Source of the DNA: Rhodocyclaceae bacterium
GTDB taxonomy: Bacteria > Pseudomonadota > Gammaproteobacteria > Burkholderiales > Rhodocyclaceae
DNA length: 45,705 bases
Assembly: GCA_018261935.1 (NCBI GenBank)
Contig: JAGTRP010000027.1
Location: forward strand, 1-45,705
Reading direction: 5' to 3'
Made by a program: the position numbers and the translations under genes. Below are positions 1 to 6,705 of the stretch, one piece after another. The notes beneath the pieces are model-generated. The model saw nothing but the letters and a program-made list of their open reading frames with translations. It was not told the DNA's origin and did no database searches. Positions within the stretch are counted from its first letter, which is position 1, and each line of letters opens with the position of its first letter.

Positions 1-88
1 GACGATAATTCGTGAAGTGCTCTGGCCGTTTTAGCGGACCGAAGGCTCCATCGATTACCGCAACAGTTTCCGAATCCGTAGTCATGAC

Positions 89-182
89 GCCCAACGTGGG
101 AGGTAAGCGGACTGCCGCGCGAGGCGGTAACAGGGAAACCAAGGCGGGTGTTCGGCAGGTCCGCTTGACCGCAGGGTTAGGC
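89..182 (-). mobile_element. attC: integron attC site 1
   Basis: This is a 94-bp imperfect palindrome. Read on the minus strand it starts with the R'' core GCCTAAC and ends with the R' core GTTGGGC. The arms TCAAGCGGAC and GTCCGCTTA match with an unpaired base, as in folded attC (59-base element) sites. The outer parts (CCTGCGG after R'', ACCTCCCAC before R') are shared with the other two sites. The stop codon of the adjacent minus-strand gene lies inside the R'' core, which is typical of gene cassettes. The orientation is inferred from that overlap. Confidence 0.85.
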
Positions 183-617
183 TGCATGGACACCGAACTT
201 TCTGGCATATGACAAGACTCTCGCTTCGAACTCTGTGTCGTCCATGATGCTGTCCCCGGCAGACTGGAATTCGCCTGAAGGGTCTGATTCAACGGTGCGC
301 ATGAACTCGTTTCGCATAGCGGGATGAAGATGGGGTTCGGAAAACGGAAACTTTGCAACGGCTCGGTCCATATCGTTGGCAGCTTGCACTAAACCGATAT
401 TGCGGAAAGCAGCAGAAAAGACGGAATACTCTGGTGTGAATGGGAAATTCGATTCAAAGAAGTACCGAATTCCGCCGTTGTCGATGATTCCCTTTGCCGT
501 ATCCACGAGCACTATCGTTCGGAACGGTTCTGTTAGTTGGAGAGGATTGCCTTCAACCTTGGAAAGTGCCTGATATGCGGTTTCTGTGAGGCGGCTGTAT
601 TCGCTAGTGATGCTCAT
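177..617 (-). CDS. integron cassette protein, DUF4375 (DMP19-like)
   Basis: The product is 146 aa and resembles the DUF4375 (DMP19-like) family, whose members are small soluble proteins of unknown biochemical role. The supporting features are a central segment with NGGIRYFFES and a helical surround (AFRNIGLVQAANDMDRA). No signal peptide or membrane segment is visible. The ATG at 617 lies a few bases after the R' core of attC site 2, and the TAA stop overlaps the R'' core of attC site 1. The reading frame therefore fills one complete mobile gene cassette. Base composition is more AT-rich than the fad genes, consistent with lateral origin. Cassettes usually have no promoter of their own and depend on one near attI, but none was proven here. 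Family assignment is from recognition of the motif pattern; the function is unknown. Confidence 0.8.
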   Translation of the reverse strand: MSITSEYSRLTETAYQALSKVEGNPLQLTEPFRTIVLVDTAKGIIDNGGIRYFFESNFPFTPEYSVFSAAFRNIGLVQAANDMDRAVAKFPFSEPHLHPAMRNEFMRTVESDPSGEFQSAGDSIMDDTEFEARVLSYARKFGVHAA

Positions 618-622
618 GTGCG

Positions 623-715
623 GCCTAACGTGGAGGTAAGCGGACTGCCGCGACGGGCCGTACAGGAAAAACGAAAGCGGGTATTCGGTAGGTCCGCTTG
701 ACCGAATTGTTAGGG
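623..715 (-). mobile_element. attC: integron attC site 2
   Basis: This is a 93-bp imperfect palindrome. On the minus strand its cores are CCCTAAC at the right end and GTTAGGC at the left. The internal arms TCAAGCGGACCTACCG and CGGCAGTCCGCTTA are nearly complementary. The site separates the DUF4375 cassette from the next one. The downstream gene starts 6 bases after the R' core, and the upstream gene's TAA lies within R''. Confidence 0.85.
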
Positions 716-1066
716 CTCGGAACGATAGATGTCATGAAGAAAGGTCTCGCTCGGAGAGAGTTGTGAGGCGACGCCTCCTCTCGATGCGGTAAGTGTGAAT
801 TCCGATTTTTCACCTTCCGGTTCTATGAAACGCACCCCATCAATAATGCAGAGAACGCCAAATAGAGTTGCATCAGCTGCTTCAGACATTGCAGCGATAA
901 CGAATTCTCTATCCGTTTGGGACAGCGTATTAAACCAGCGAGATAGGCGTACGAGTTGCTCAGGAGGTCGCCGACCAGGAGGATTTTCAAATAATGCCAC
1001 GCAGTCATCAACTGCTCCATCGCGGCAGCTTTCTCGTAGAGAATCGACAAAATATTCTGGAGTCAT
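710..1066 (-). CDS. integron cassette protein of unknown function
   Basis: The product is 118 aa from the ATG at 1066 (a TTG at 1072 would add two residues). It is acidic to neutral, mostly helical in appearance (RLSRWFNTLSQTDREFVIAA) and ends with a short strand-rich tail. No catalytic motif, signal peptide or membrane segment is visible and I do not recognise a family. The TAA stop overlaps the R'' core of attC site 2. A GTTAGGG sequence on the minus strand at 1080-1074, just before the start codon, looks like the recombination point where this cassette was inserted. The gene is real by context (cassette boundaries on both sides), not by known function. Confidence 0.7.
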   Translation of the reverse strand: MTPEYFVDSLRESCRDGAVDDCVALFENPPGRRPPEQLVRLSRWFNTLSQTDREFVIAAMSEAADATLFGVLCIIDGVRFIEPEGEKSEFTLTASRGGVASQLSPSETFLHDIYRSEP

Positions 1067-1117
1067 ACGCAAGCCCTAACCAATACCGCGATTGCACAGA
1101 TCAGGAATTGCGAGTGG

Positions 1118-1336
1118 GTGCCGAAATACAACCCGATTAGCAGGGAGCACTTGACTGCGCACAGAGGCGACCTTGAACTGTGGATCGGCAACGGGCCGAT
1201 CTTCTGCGAGATCAAAGGACCGCAGAGGTATTTTGGGCTGTTCTGGCGGCATTACGTCTGGTGGGCTGCCGCCCGCTGGATGAAAACGAAGGCCGATAGG
1301 GAATACGTGGATGCGGCTGGAGTTCCGACATTGTGA
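1118..1336 (+). CDS. small ORF opposite to the cassette genes, doubtful
   Basis: A 72-residue frame starts with GTG and has an AGGA 9-12 bases upstream. The frame remains open further upstream without an ATG. It is rich in aromatic residues (RYFGLFWRHYVWW). It lies on the strand opposite to the three cassette genes and its stop sits 1 base from attC site 3. The stretch 1081-1337 has no minus-strand gene and no attC palindrome of its own, so it may be a cassette fragment whose attC was lost, or a reverse-oriented cassette gene. No family is recognised. Confidence 0.3.
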   Translation: MPKYNPISREHLTAHRGDLELWIGNGPIFCEIKGPQRYFGLFWRHYVWWAAARWMKTKADREYVDAAGVPTL

Positions 1337-1337
1337 C

Positions 1338-1406
1338 GCCGAACGTGGAGGTCACCGGCGCTGCGCCGCTTTATGGCGCAGCGTCCGGTGGACCGCAGGG
1401 TTATGC
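1338..1406 (-). mobile_element. attC: integron attC site 3
   Basis: This is a 69-bp palindrome with a very strong central stem (GCTGCGCC against GGCGCAGC, around a short AT-rich loop). On the minus strand it runs from the R'' core GCATAAC, through CCTGCGGTCCACCGGAC, to the R' core GTTCGGC. The R' core departs from the GTTRRRY consensus at one position. The stop codon of the upstream minus-strand gene is inside R''. Confidence 0.82.
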
Positions 1407-1814
1407 CTCATTGGCGAACGACAAGAGAATTTCAACATGACGGCAAAAGATTGTTTGCGGATTGTCTGGGAAGGTCGTTGGGTCAAGCGCATGCGCCAAC
1501 AGAAAGGTAAACGGGCGCTCCTGGCGACAATGCTGCTCATACTCGGCGCAGGCGGCACTAAATGCCTTGCGCTTGAAACGGCTGACATTAGGATGGAATT
1601 CGGCACAAGCGGACTTTACTTCCGGGAGAGTGGAGAGCAAAGACTCGGATATGTTTTCTTTCCATCGTTCGGTTGGCGGATAGATGCCGAGAAGAGCGGT
1701 AAGGACGGACGACCTGAATTTCGCTGCAGCGTTACGGAAAGCGACGTAGCGTTGTACGGAGAACGCACCCAAGACTCCGACAAGAGCGACGATGACGTAA
1801 ACGTGCCAACTCAT
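1401..1814 (-). CDS. integron cassette protein with N-terminal membrane segment
   Basis: The product is 137 aa. Residues about 4-20 (VYVIVALVGVLGAF) form a hydrophobic segment, so it is either an inner-membrane protein with a cytoplasmic or periplasmic helical domain, or an exported protein. The rest carries several Cys residues (SACAEF, SAACAEYEQHC, IFCRH) but no CxxC motif. I do not recognise the family. It is the first cassette of the array, the one nearest the attI side, and its TAA stop overlaps attC site 3. The ATG at 1814 follows a weak GAG-type ribosome site. It would be the cassette best placed for expression from a promoter in the attI region. Confidence 0.65.
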   Translation of the reverse strand: MSWHVYVIVALVGVLGAFSVQRYVAFRNAAAKFRSSVLTALLGIYPPTERWKENISESLLSTLPEVKSACAEFHPNVSRFKRKAFSAACAEYEQHCRQERPFTFLLAHALDPTTFPDNPQTIFCRHVEILLSFANEA

Positions 1815-1876
1815 GATTGGTTTCTCATCGCGTTGCCATTCTTCATTCTGTGTGCCGGCGGGGCATATTCAGTGAG

Positions 1877-1883
1877 GAATAAC
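1877..1883 (-). other. attI: candidate attI/first-cassette crossover point
   Basis: On the minus strand this reads GTTATTC, a degenerate version of the GTTRRRY integron crossover core. It lies between the first cassette gene (start 1814) and the integrase start (1988), which is where attI should be. It is weakly supported because the core deviates from consensus and attI sites have no strong fold. Confidence 0.3.
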
Positions 1884-1904
1884 GTGAAATCGATAGAACA
1901 AATG

Positions 1905-1920
1905 CTGTATAAAAAACCAG
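1905..1920 (+). promoter_or_regulatory. LexA-like SOS box upstream of intI
   Basis: The sequence CTGTATAAAAAACCAG matches the gammaproteobacterial-type LexA box (CTGT-N8-ACAG) at all but one conserved position. It sits 67 bases before the intI start codon in the intI/cassette divergent region. LexA control of integron integrases is established in other integrons. A TATACT just downstream (1930-1935) could be the -10 of the intI promoter. Whether the site still matters is doubtful because the integrase gene is broken. Confidence 0.6.
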
Positions 1921-1987
1921 TTCATGCTGTATACTTGCTTTGACCGCGTCGCAAGCCATTGATTTTTCGTCTTTCGTGAGATTTGGC

Positions 1988-2206
1988 ATGGCACTCCTTC
2001 CTCAAAATGCAGCATCACGGCCCCCGATGCTTCTGGAGGTGGTTCGGGATCGCATCCGGGCAAAGCATTATAGCCGCCGAACTGAGCAGGCGTATGCGGT
2101 ATGAATAAGCCATTTTGTCGCGTTCATTGGCCGGCGGCATCCGCGTGATGTCGGCGCACCGGAGATCGAAGCTTTTCTGACATTGGTGCTTGAAACGGGA
2201 CGCTGA
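1988..2206 (+). pseudogene. intI: integron integrase remnant (truncated, stop at codon 39)
   Basis: Translation from the ATG gives a typical IntI N-terminus: LLEVVRDRIRAKHYSRRTEQAY, followed after a stop by an FIGRRHPRDVG segment and APEIEAFL. These correspond to the N-terminal SAM-like core-binding domain of integron tyrosine recombinases. The frame has an in-frame TGA at 2102-2104 where IntI proteins normally have a Trp, so a TGG-to-TGA change is likely. It loses similarity after about residue 65 and stops at 2206. A full IntI is about 320-340 residues. The catalytic Arg/His/Tyr domain is absent, so no active enzyme can be made. The gene points away from the minus-strand cassettes, as in intact integrons. 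Confidence 0.85.
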
Positions 2207-2248
2207 GGGGATGGTGCGAAGCCCGTTCTTGCAGGAAACAAAAATCCC

Positions 2249-2301
2249 TTGCGCCCCGCTCTGCCTTCTCCTATGATTCAAACGAACGTATGAATCATAG
2301 G
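2249..2301 (+). promoter_or_regulatory. TetR-gene promoter with overlapping palindromic operator
   Basis: A promoter-like pair TTGCGC (2249-2254) and TATGAT (2272-2277) with a 17-base spacer precedes the regulator gene. The arms CCTATGATTCA (2270-2280) and TGAATCATAGG (2291-2301) form a perfect 11-bp inverted repeat around AACGAACGTA. The central CAAACGAACGTATG (2279-2292) overlaps the expected transcription start and recurs in near-mirror form upstream of fadL (8672-8685). This suggests autorepression by the adjacent TetR protein. The binding itself is inference. Confidence 0.6.
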
Positions 2302-2311
2302 AGGCTCAAGC

Positions 2312-3016
2312 ATGGTAGAAGTCCGATCCATCGACACCCGGGAGCGCATCCTCGATACCGCCGAGCGCCTCTTCATGGCCCACGGCTACGAGGGCACTTC
2401 CATGCGCCAGATCACCAGCGAAGCGGCGGTGAATCTGGCGGCGGTCAATTACCACTTCGGTTCCAAGGAATCCCTCATGGAGGAGGTGTTCCGCCGCCGC
2501 CTCGACTGGCTGAGCGAGGAGCGCCTGCGGGCCCTGGACGAGATGGAGGCCCAGGCCGGGGACAAGCCCCTCAAGCCCTCCCAGATCGTCGATGCCTTCT
2601 TCGGCACCCTGCTGCGCATGGCCGAGGATGAGAACCGCGGCGGCATGAATTTCCTCCGCCTCCTGGGCCGCACCATGACGGAGCCCTCGGAATTCATCCG
2701 CGCCTTCCTGGCCCACCGCTATGTGCATGTGATGGACCGCTTCAAGGAAGCCCTGTTCAAGGCACTGCCCGATGTCCCCAAGGCCGAGATCGTCTGGCGC
2801 TTCCATTTCATGCTGGGCGCCACCTCCTACGCCATCGCCGGCACCGACACCCTGCGCCTGGTCACCGACTGGCAGATCGAGGCGGCCGACAAGGAGGACC
2901 GCCTGGACCGCCTGCTGCCCCGGCTCATGTCCTTCCTGCTGGGCGGCCTGCGGGCGCCGCTGCCCCAGTTCGACACCCCCGAATCCCAAGAAGAGCGCGC
3001 CGCCAAGGCCGCCTGA
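2312..3016 (+). CDS. TetR-family transcriptional regulator of the fad locus
   Basis: The product is a 234-aa TetR-family repressor. Residues about 10-56 form the DNA-binding domain (RERILDTAERLFMAHGYEG, then a recognition-helix region ending NYHFGSKESL, the family signature). The remainder is the helical ligand-binding and dimer domain. The ATG at 2312 follows AGGAGG at 2299-2304, seven bases upstream. It is the first gene of the beta-oxidation locus, 24 bases before fadE, so it is probably co-transcribed with it. TetR regulators in such positions (for example FadR of Bacillus, PsrA of Pseudomonas) respond to acyl-CoAs or fatty acids. That ligand is inferred here. Two motif copies, at its own promoter and before fadL, are the likely operators. 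A short charged C-terminal tail follows the last helix. Confidence 0.9.
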   Translation: MVEVRSIDTRERILDTAERLFMAHGYEGTSMRQITSEAAVNLAAVNYHFGSKESLMEEVFRRRLDWLSEERLRALDEMEAQAGDKPLKPSQIVDAFFGTLLRMAEDENRGGMNFLRLLGRTMTEPSEFIRAFLAHRYVHVMDRFKEALFKALPDVPKAEIVWRFHFMLGATSYAIAGTDTLRLVTDWQIEAADKEDRLDRLLPRLMSFLLGGLRAPLPQFDTPESQEERAAKAA

Positions 3017-3040
3017 TTCCCGTTACGAGGAGACAATCCC

Positions 3041-5416
3041 ATGGAGCTTTCCCACGTTCCGTTGCTGGCTACCGCCGCCCTGGCGGCCTTGGCGGCCTTG
3101 GCAGCCCTGGCCGGCCTGATCGGCGTGCGCCCCCTGCGGCGCGCCCTGTTGAGCCGGCCCCTTTTCGCCGCCTACAAGAAAGTCCTGCCCCAGATGTCCG
3201 CCACCGAGCGCGACGCCCTGGAGGCGGGGACCGTCTGGTGGGAGGGGGAGCTGTTCCGGGGCAAGCCCGACTGGAACCGGCTGCTCGCCTATCCCCGGCC
3301 GACGCTCACCACCGCCGAGCAGGCCTTCCTGGACAACGAGGTCGAGGAGGCCTGCCGGCTGGTGGATGACTGGCAGGTGACCCACGAGCTCTACGACTTG
3401 CCGGCGGAGGCCTGGCGCTACATCAAGGACAAGGGCTTCCTGGGCATGATCATCCCGAAGAGGTACGGCGGCCTGGAGTTTTCCGCCTACGCCCATTCCG
3501 AAGTGGTGACCAAGCTTTCCACCCGCTCCTCGGCCCTCGCCGTGTCGGTGATGGTGCCCAACTCCCTGGGCCCCGCCGAGCTGCTTCTCCATTACGGCAC
3601 CGACGAGCAGAAGAACCACTACCTGCCGCGCCTCGCCAAGGGCCTGGAAATCCCCGCCTTTGCCCTCACCAGCCCCTGGGCCGGCTCGGACGCCGCTTCC
3701 ATCCCCGACCACGGCGTCATCTGCAAGGGCCTGTGGCAGGGCAGGGAAGTGATCGGCATGAGGGTCACCTGGGACAAGCGCTACATCACCCTGGCGCCGC
3801 TATGCACCATCCTTGGCCTCGCCTTCCGACTCTACGATCCGGACGGGCTCCTGGGCAAGGAAAAGGACCTGGGCATCACCTGCGCCCTGGTGCCCTACGA
3901 CCACCCCGGCGTCGACACCGGCCGCCGCCACTTCCCCCTGAACGCCATGTTCATGAACGGCCCGACCCGGGGCAAGGACGTCTTCATGCCTCTGGATCTC
4001 GTCATCGGCGGCCCGAAGATGGTGGGGCAGGGCTGGCGCATGCTCATGGAATGCCTGGCGGCAGGGCGTTCCATTTCACTGCCGTCCTCCAACACCGGCA
4101 TGGCCCAGCTGACCGCCCGGGCCGTGGGCGGCTACGCCCGGGTCCGCAGCCAGTTCAGGATGGCGGTGGGCCGCTTCGAGGGAGTGGAGGAGGCCCTGAC
4201 CCGCATCGGCGCCTACACCTACATGATGGACGCCACCCGCAAGATGACCGCCGGCGCCGTGGATCTCGGCGAGCGGCCCTCGGTGGCCTCGGCCATCGCC
4301 AAGTACCACGTCACCGAGCGGGCCCGCCAGGTGGTCAATGACGGCATGGACGTCATCGGCGGCAAGGGCATCTGCCTCGGCCCCTCCAACTTCCTCGGCC
4401 GCGCCTACCAGCAGGTGCCCATCGGCATCACCGTCGAGGGGGCCAACATCCTCACCCGCAGCCTCATCATCTTCGGCCAGGGGGCCGTCCGTTGCCATCC
4501 CTATGTGCTGGCCGAAATGCAGGCGGCCCAGAATCCCGACGCCGCTCAAGGCCTCCGGGACTTCGACCGCGCCCTGTGGGGGCACATCGGCTATGTGGTC
4601 AAGAACGGCATCCGGGCCTTCGTCATGGGCCTCACCGGTTCCCATTTCGTTCGGGTGCCGGCCGGCGTGGCCCCCGAGTGCCGGCGCTACTGCCAGCAGC
4701 TCACCCGCTTCTCCTCGGCCTTCGCCTTCCTCGCCGACGTCTCCATGCTGCTCCTGGGCGGCAGCCTGAAGCGCCGGGAGAAAATCTCGGCCCGCCTCGG
4801 GGACATCCTCTCCCAGATGTACCTCATCTCCGCCACCTTGAAGCGCTACGAGTCCGAGGGCCGGCAGCAGGCCGACGCCCCCCTCATGCACTGGGCCGTC
4901 TGGGATGCCATGTACAAGGCCCAGCAGGCCTTCGACGGAGTCATCGCCCACAACTATCCGAGCCGCCTGGCGGGCTGGCTGCTCCACCACCTCATCTTTC
5001 CCTGGGGCCATCCCTACGTGGTGCCTTCCGATGAGGTCGGCCACCAGGTCGCCAAGCTCCTGATCGCCCCCTCCGCCACCCGGGAGCGCCTCACCGCCGA
5101 ATGCTTCGTGCCGAAGACCGCCGACGATCCGGTGGGCGCCATCGAACTCGCCCTCAAGGCCACCCTGGAAGCCGAGCCCGTCGAGGCCAAAATCAGGGAA
5201 GCCGAGAAGCGGGGCGTCTTCGACGGCAATCCCCTGGCCAATGTCCGGGACATCGCCGTCGCGGCGGTGGAGGCCGGCGTCATCACCGCCGCCGAGTTCG
5301 AGGTCATGGCGCGCCGCAACGCCCTGCGGGACATCGTGGTGCGGGTGGACGACTTCCCCTTCGACTACGACGTGGCCACCGCCAACAAGCCGGCCATCCA
5401 GCGCAAGGCAGCATAG
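3041..5416 (+). CDS. fadE: membrane-associated long-chain acyl-CoA dehydrogenase FadE
   Basis: The 791-residue protein matches the FadE type of acyl-CoA dehydrogenase (E. coli FadE is 814 aa). It catalyses the first, FAD-dependent oxidation of acyl-CoA to trans-2-enoyl-CoA. An N-terminal hydrophobic stretch (about residues 5-30, built from repeated LAALAALAALA) is a likely membrane anchor. The dehydrogenase N, middle and C domains follow (about 75-480) with the characteristic LTSPWAGSDAASIPD segment. The C-terminal part (about 500-785) is the DUF1974 domain found only in FadE-type enzymes. The start has a good ribosome site (GAGGAGACAATCCC). It is the first enzyme gene after the TetR regulator and lies two bases before the thiolase gene, so fadE-fadI-fadJ form one operon. 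Electrons presumably go to ETF, whose genes are not in the window. Confidence 0.93.
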   Translation: MELSHVPLLATAALAALAALAALAGLIGVRPLRRALLSRPLFAAYKKVLPQMSATERDALEAGTVWWEGELFRGKPDWNRLLAYPRPTLTTAEQAFLDNEVEEACRLVDDWQVTHELYDLPAEAWRYIKDKGFLGMIIPKRYGGLEFSAYAHSEVVTKLSTRSSALAVSVMVPNSLGPAELLLHYGTDEQKNHYLPRLAKGLEIPAFALTSPWAGSDAASIPDHGVICKGLWQGREVIGMRVTWDKRYITLAPLCTILGLAFRLYDPDGLLGKEKDLGITCALVPYDHPGVDTGRRHFPLNAMFMNGPTRGKDVFMPLDLVIGGPKMVGQGWRMLMECLAAGRSISLPSSNTGMAQLTARAVGGYARVRSQFRMAVGRFEGVEEALTRIGAYTYMMDATRKMTAGAVDLGERPSVASAIAKYHVTERARQVVNDGMDVIGGKGICLGPSNFLGRAYQQVPIGITVEGANILTRSLIIFGQGAVRCHPYVLAEMQAAQNPDAAQGLRDFDRALWGHIGYVVKNGIRAFVMGLTGSHFVRVPAGVAPECRRYCQQLTRFSSAFAFLADVSMLLLGGSLKRREKISARLGDILSQMYLISATLKRYESEGRQQADAPLMHWAVWDAMYKAQQAFDGVIAHNYPSRLAGWLLHHLIFPWGHPYVVPSDEVGHQVAKLLIAPSATRERLTAECFVPKTADDPVGAIELALKATLEAEPVEAKIREAEKRGVFDGNPLANVRDIAVAAVEAGVITAAEFEVMARRNALRDIVVRVDDFPFDYDVATANKPAIQRKAA

Positions 5417-5418
5417 CC

Positions 5419-6705
5419 ATGGCTTTCCAGCCCATCTACGTCATCGACGGCGCCCGCACGCCCTTCCTCAAGGCCCGGGGCGGGCCGGGGCCCTTCGCGG
5501 CTTCCGACCTGGCGGTCCAGGCCGGCCGGGCGCTGCTCCTGCGCCAGCCCTTCCTGCCCGAGGACCTGGACGAAGTCATCGTCGGCTGCGCCGCCCCTTC
5601 GCCGGACGAGACCAATATCGGCCGGGTGGTGGCCCTGCGCCTGGGCTGCGGCCCCAAGGTGCCCGGGTGGACGGTGATGCGCAACTGCGCTTCCGGCATG
5701 CAGGCCCTGGATTCGGCCATCGCCAATATCCAGAGCGGGCGCTCCAGCCTGGTCCTGGCCGGGGGCGTGGACGCCCTGTCCCGGGCGCCGCTCCTCTATT
5801 CGGATGCCATGGTGCGCTGGTTCGCGGCCATGATGTCCATGAAAACCGCCGGCCAGAAGGCCCGGCATTTCCTCAAGCTGCGGCCTGCGGCCCTGCTGAC
5901 GCCGGTGATCGGCTTGCTGAAAGGCCTCACCGACCCGGTGGTGGGCCTTGGCATGGGCCAGACGGCGGAAAATATCGCCTGGCGCTTCGGCATCGACCGG
6001 GCCGCCATGGACGCCTTCGCCAGCCGCAGCCACCGGCGGGTGGCGGCAGCGAAAGAGGCTGGCTCCCTGGGCGAAATCGTCCCCCTGGTGGATGGGGAGG
6101 GCAAGATCTATGCGGAGGACGACGGCGTGCGTCCCGATTCGACCCCCGCGGGCCTCGCCAAATTGAAGCCCGTCTTCGACAAGCCCTACGGCCGCGTCAC
6201 CGCCGGCAACAGCTCCCAGGTCACCGACGGCGCCGCCTTCCTCCTCCTGGCCTCGGAAGCGGCGGTGGAGAAATGGCGGCTGGAACCCCTGGGGCGCATC
6301 GCCGACACCCAGTGGGCCGGCCTCGATCCGGCGCAGATGGGCCTGGGGCCCGTCCATTCCGCCACCCCCATCCTGCAGCGCCACGGCCTGGCCTTGAACG
6401 ACCCCGACCTGTGGGAAATCAACGAGGCCTTCTCCGCCCAGGTCCAGGGCTGCATCGCCGCCTGGAACGACGAAGCCTGGTGCCGGGAGGAACTGGGCAC
6501 GGCCCCCTGGGGCCGGCTCGACGAAGAGAAGCTGAACGTGGACGGCGGCGCCATCGCCCTCGGCCATCCGGTGGGAGCCTCCGGCGCCCGCATCGTGCTC
6601 CACCTGCTCCATGCCCTCCGGGCCCGGGGCAAGCGGCGGGGCATCGCCACCATCTGCATCGGGGGCGGGCAGGGCGGGGCGGTCCTGGTGGAGGCGGCGG
6701 CATGA
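5419..6705 (+). CDS. fadI: acetyl-CoA C-acyltransferase (thiolase), FadI type
   Basis: The product is 428 aa from the ATG at 5419, close to the length of FadI (436 aa). Thiolases cleave 3-ketoacyl-CoA with CoA to acetyl-CoA and a shortened acyl-CoA, the last step of each beta-oxidation round. The nucleophile Cys90 lies in RNCASGMQAL. The His loop is ALGHPVGASGA and the second catalytic Cys is in CIGGGQGGA near the C-terminus. The neighbour FadJ-type gene overlaps its stop by ATGA, so the two are translationally coupled and probably form the FadI-FadJ complex. The frame is open well upstream into fadE, but the ATG two bases after the fadE stop is the natural start. Confidence 0.92.
   Translation: MAFQPIYVIDGARTPFLKARGGPGPFAASDLAVQAGRALLLRQPFLPEDLDEVIVGCAAPSPDETNIGRVVALRLGCGPKVPGWTVMRNCASGMQALDSAIANIQSGRSSLVLAGGVDALSRAPLLYSDAMVRWFAAMMSMKTAGQKARHFLKLRPAALLTPVIGLLKGLTDPVVGLGMGQTAENIAWRFGIDRAAMDAFASRSHRRVAAAKEAGSLGEIVPLVDGEGKIYAEDDGVRPDSTPAGLAKLKPVFDKPYGRVTAGNSSQVTDGAAFLLLASEAAVEKWRLEPLGRIADTQWAGLDPAQMGLGPVHSATPILQRHGLALNDPDLWEINEAFSAQVQGCIAAWNDEAWCREELGTAPWGRLDEEKLNVDGGAIALGHPVGASGARIVLHLLHALRARGKRRGIATICIGGGQGGAVLVEAAA

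Noticed and set aside
1311-1943. Plus-strand frame of 210 codons across attC site 3 and the first cassette gene
   Set aside because: It spans an attC site and is antisense to a cassette gene with correct boundaries; no motif was found.
1869-2063. Minus-strand frame of 64 codons
   Set aside because: It is antisense to the integrase N-terminus, which shows clear IntI similarity on the plus strand.
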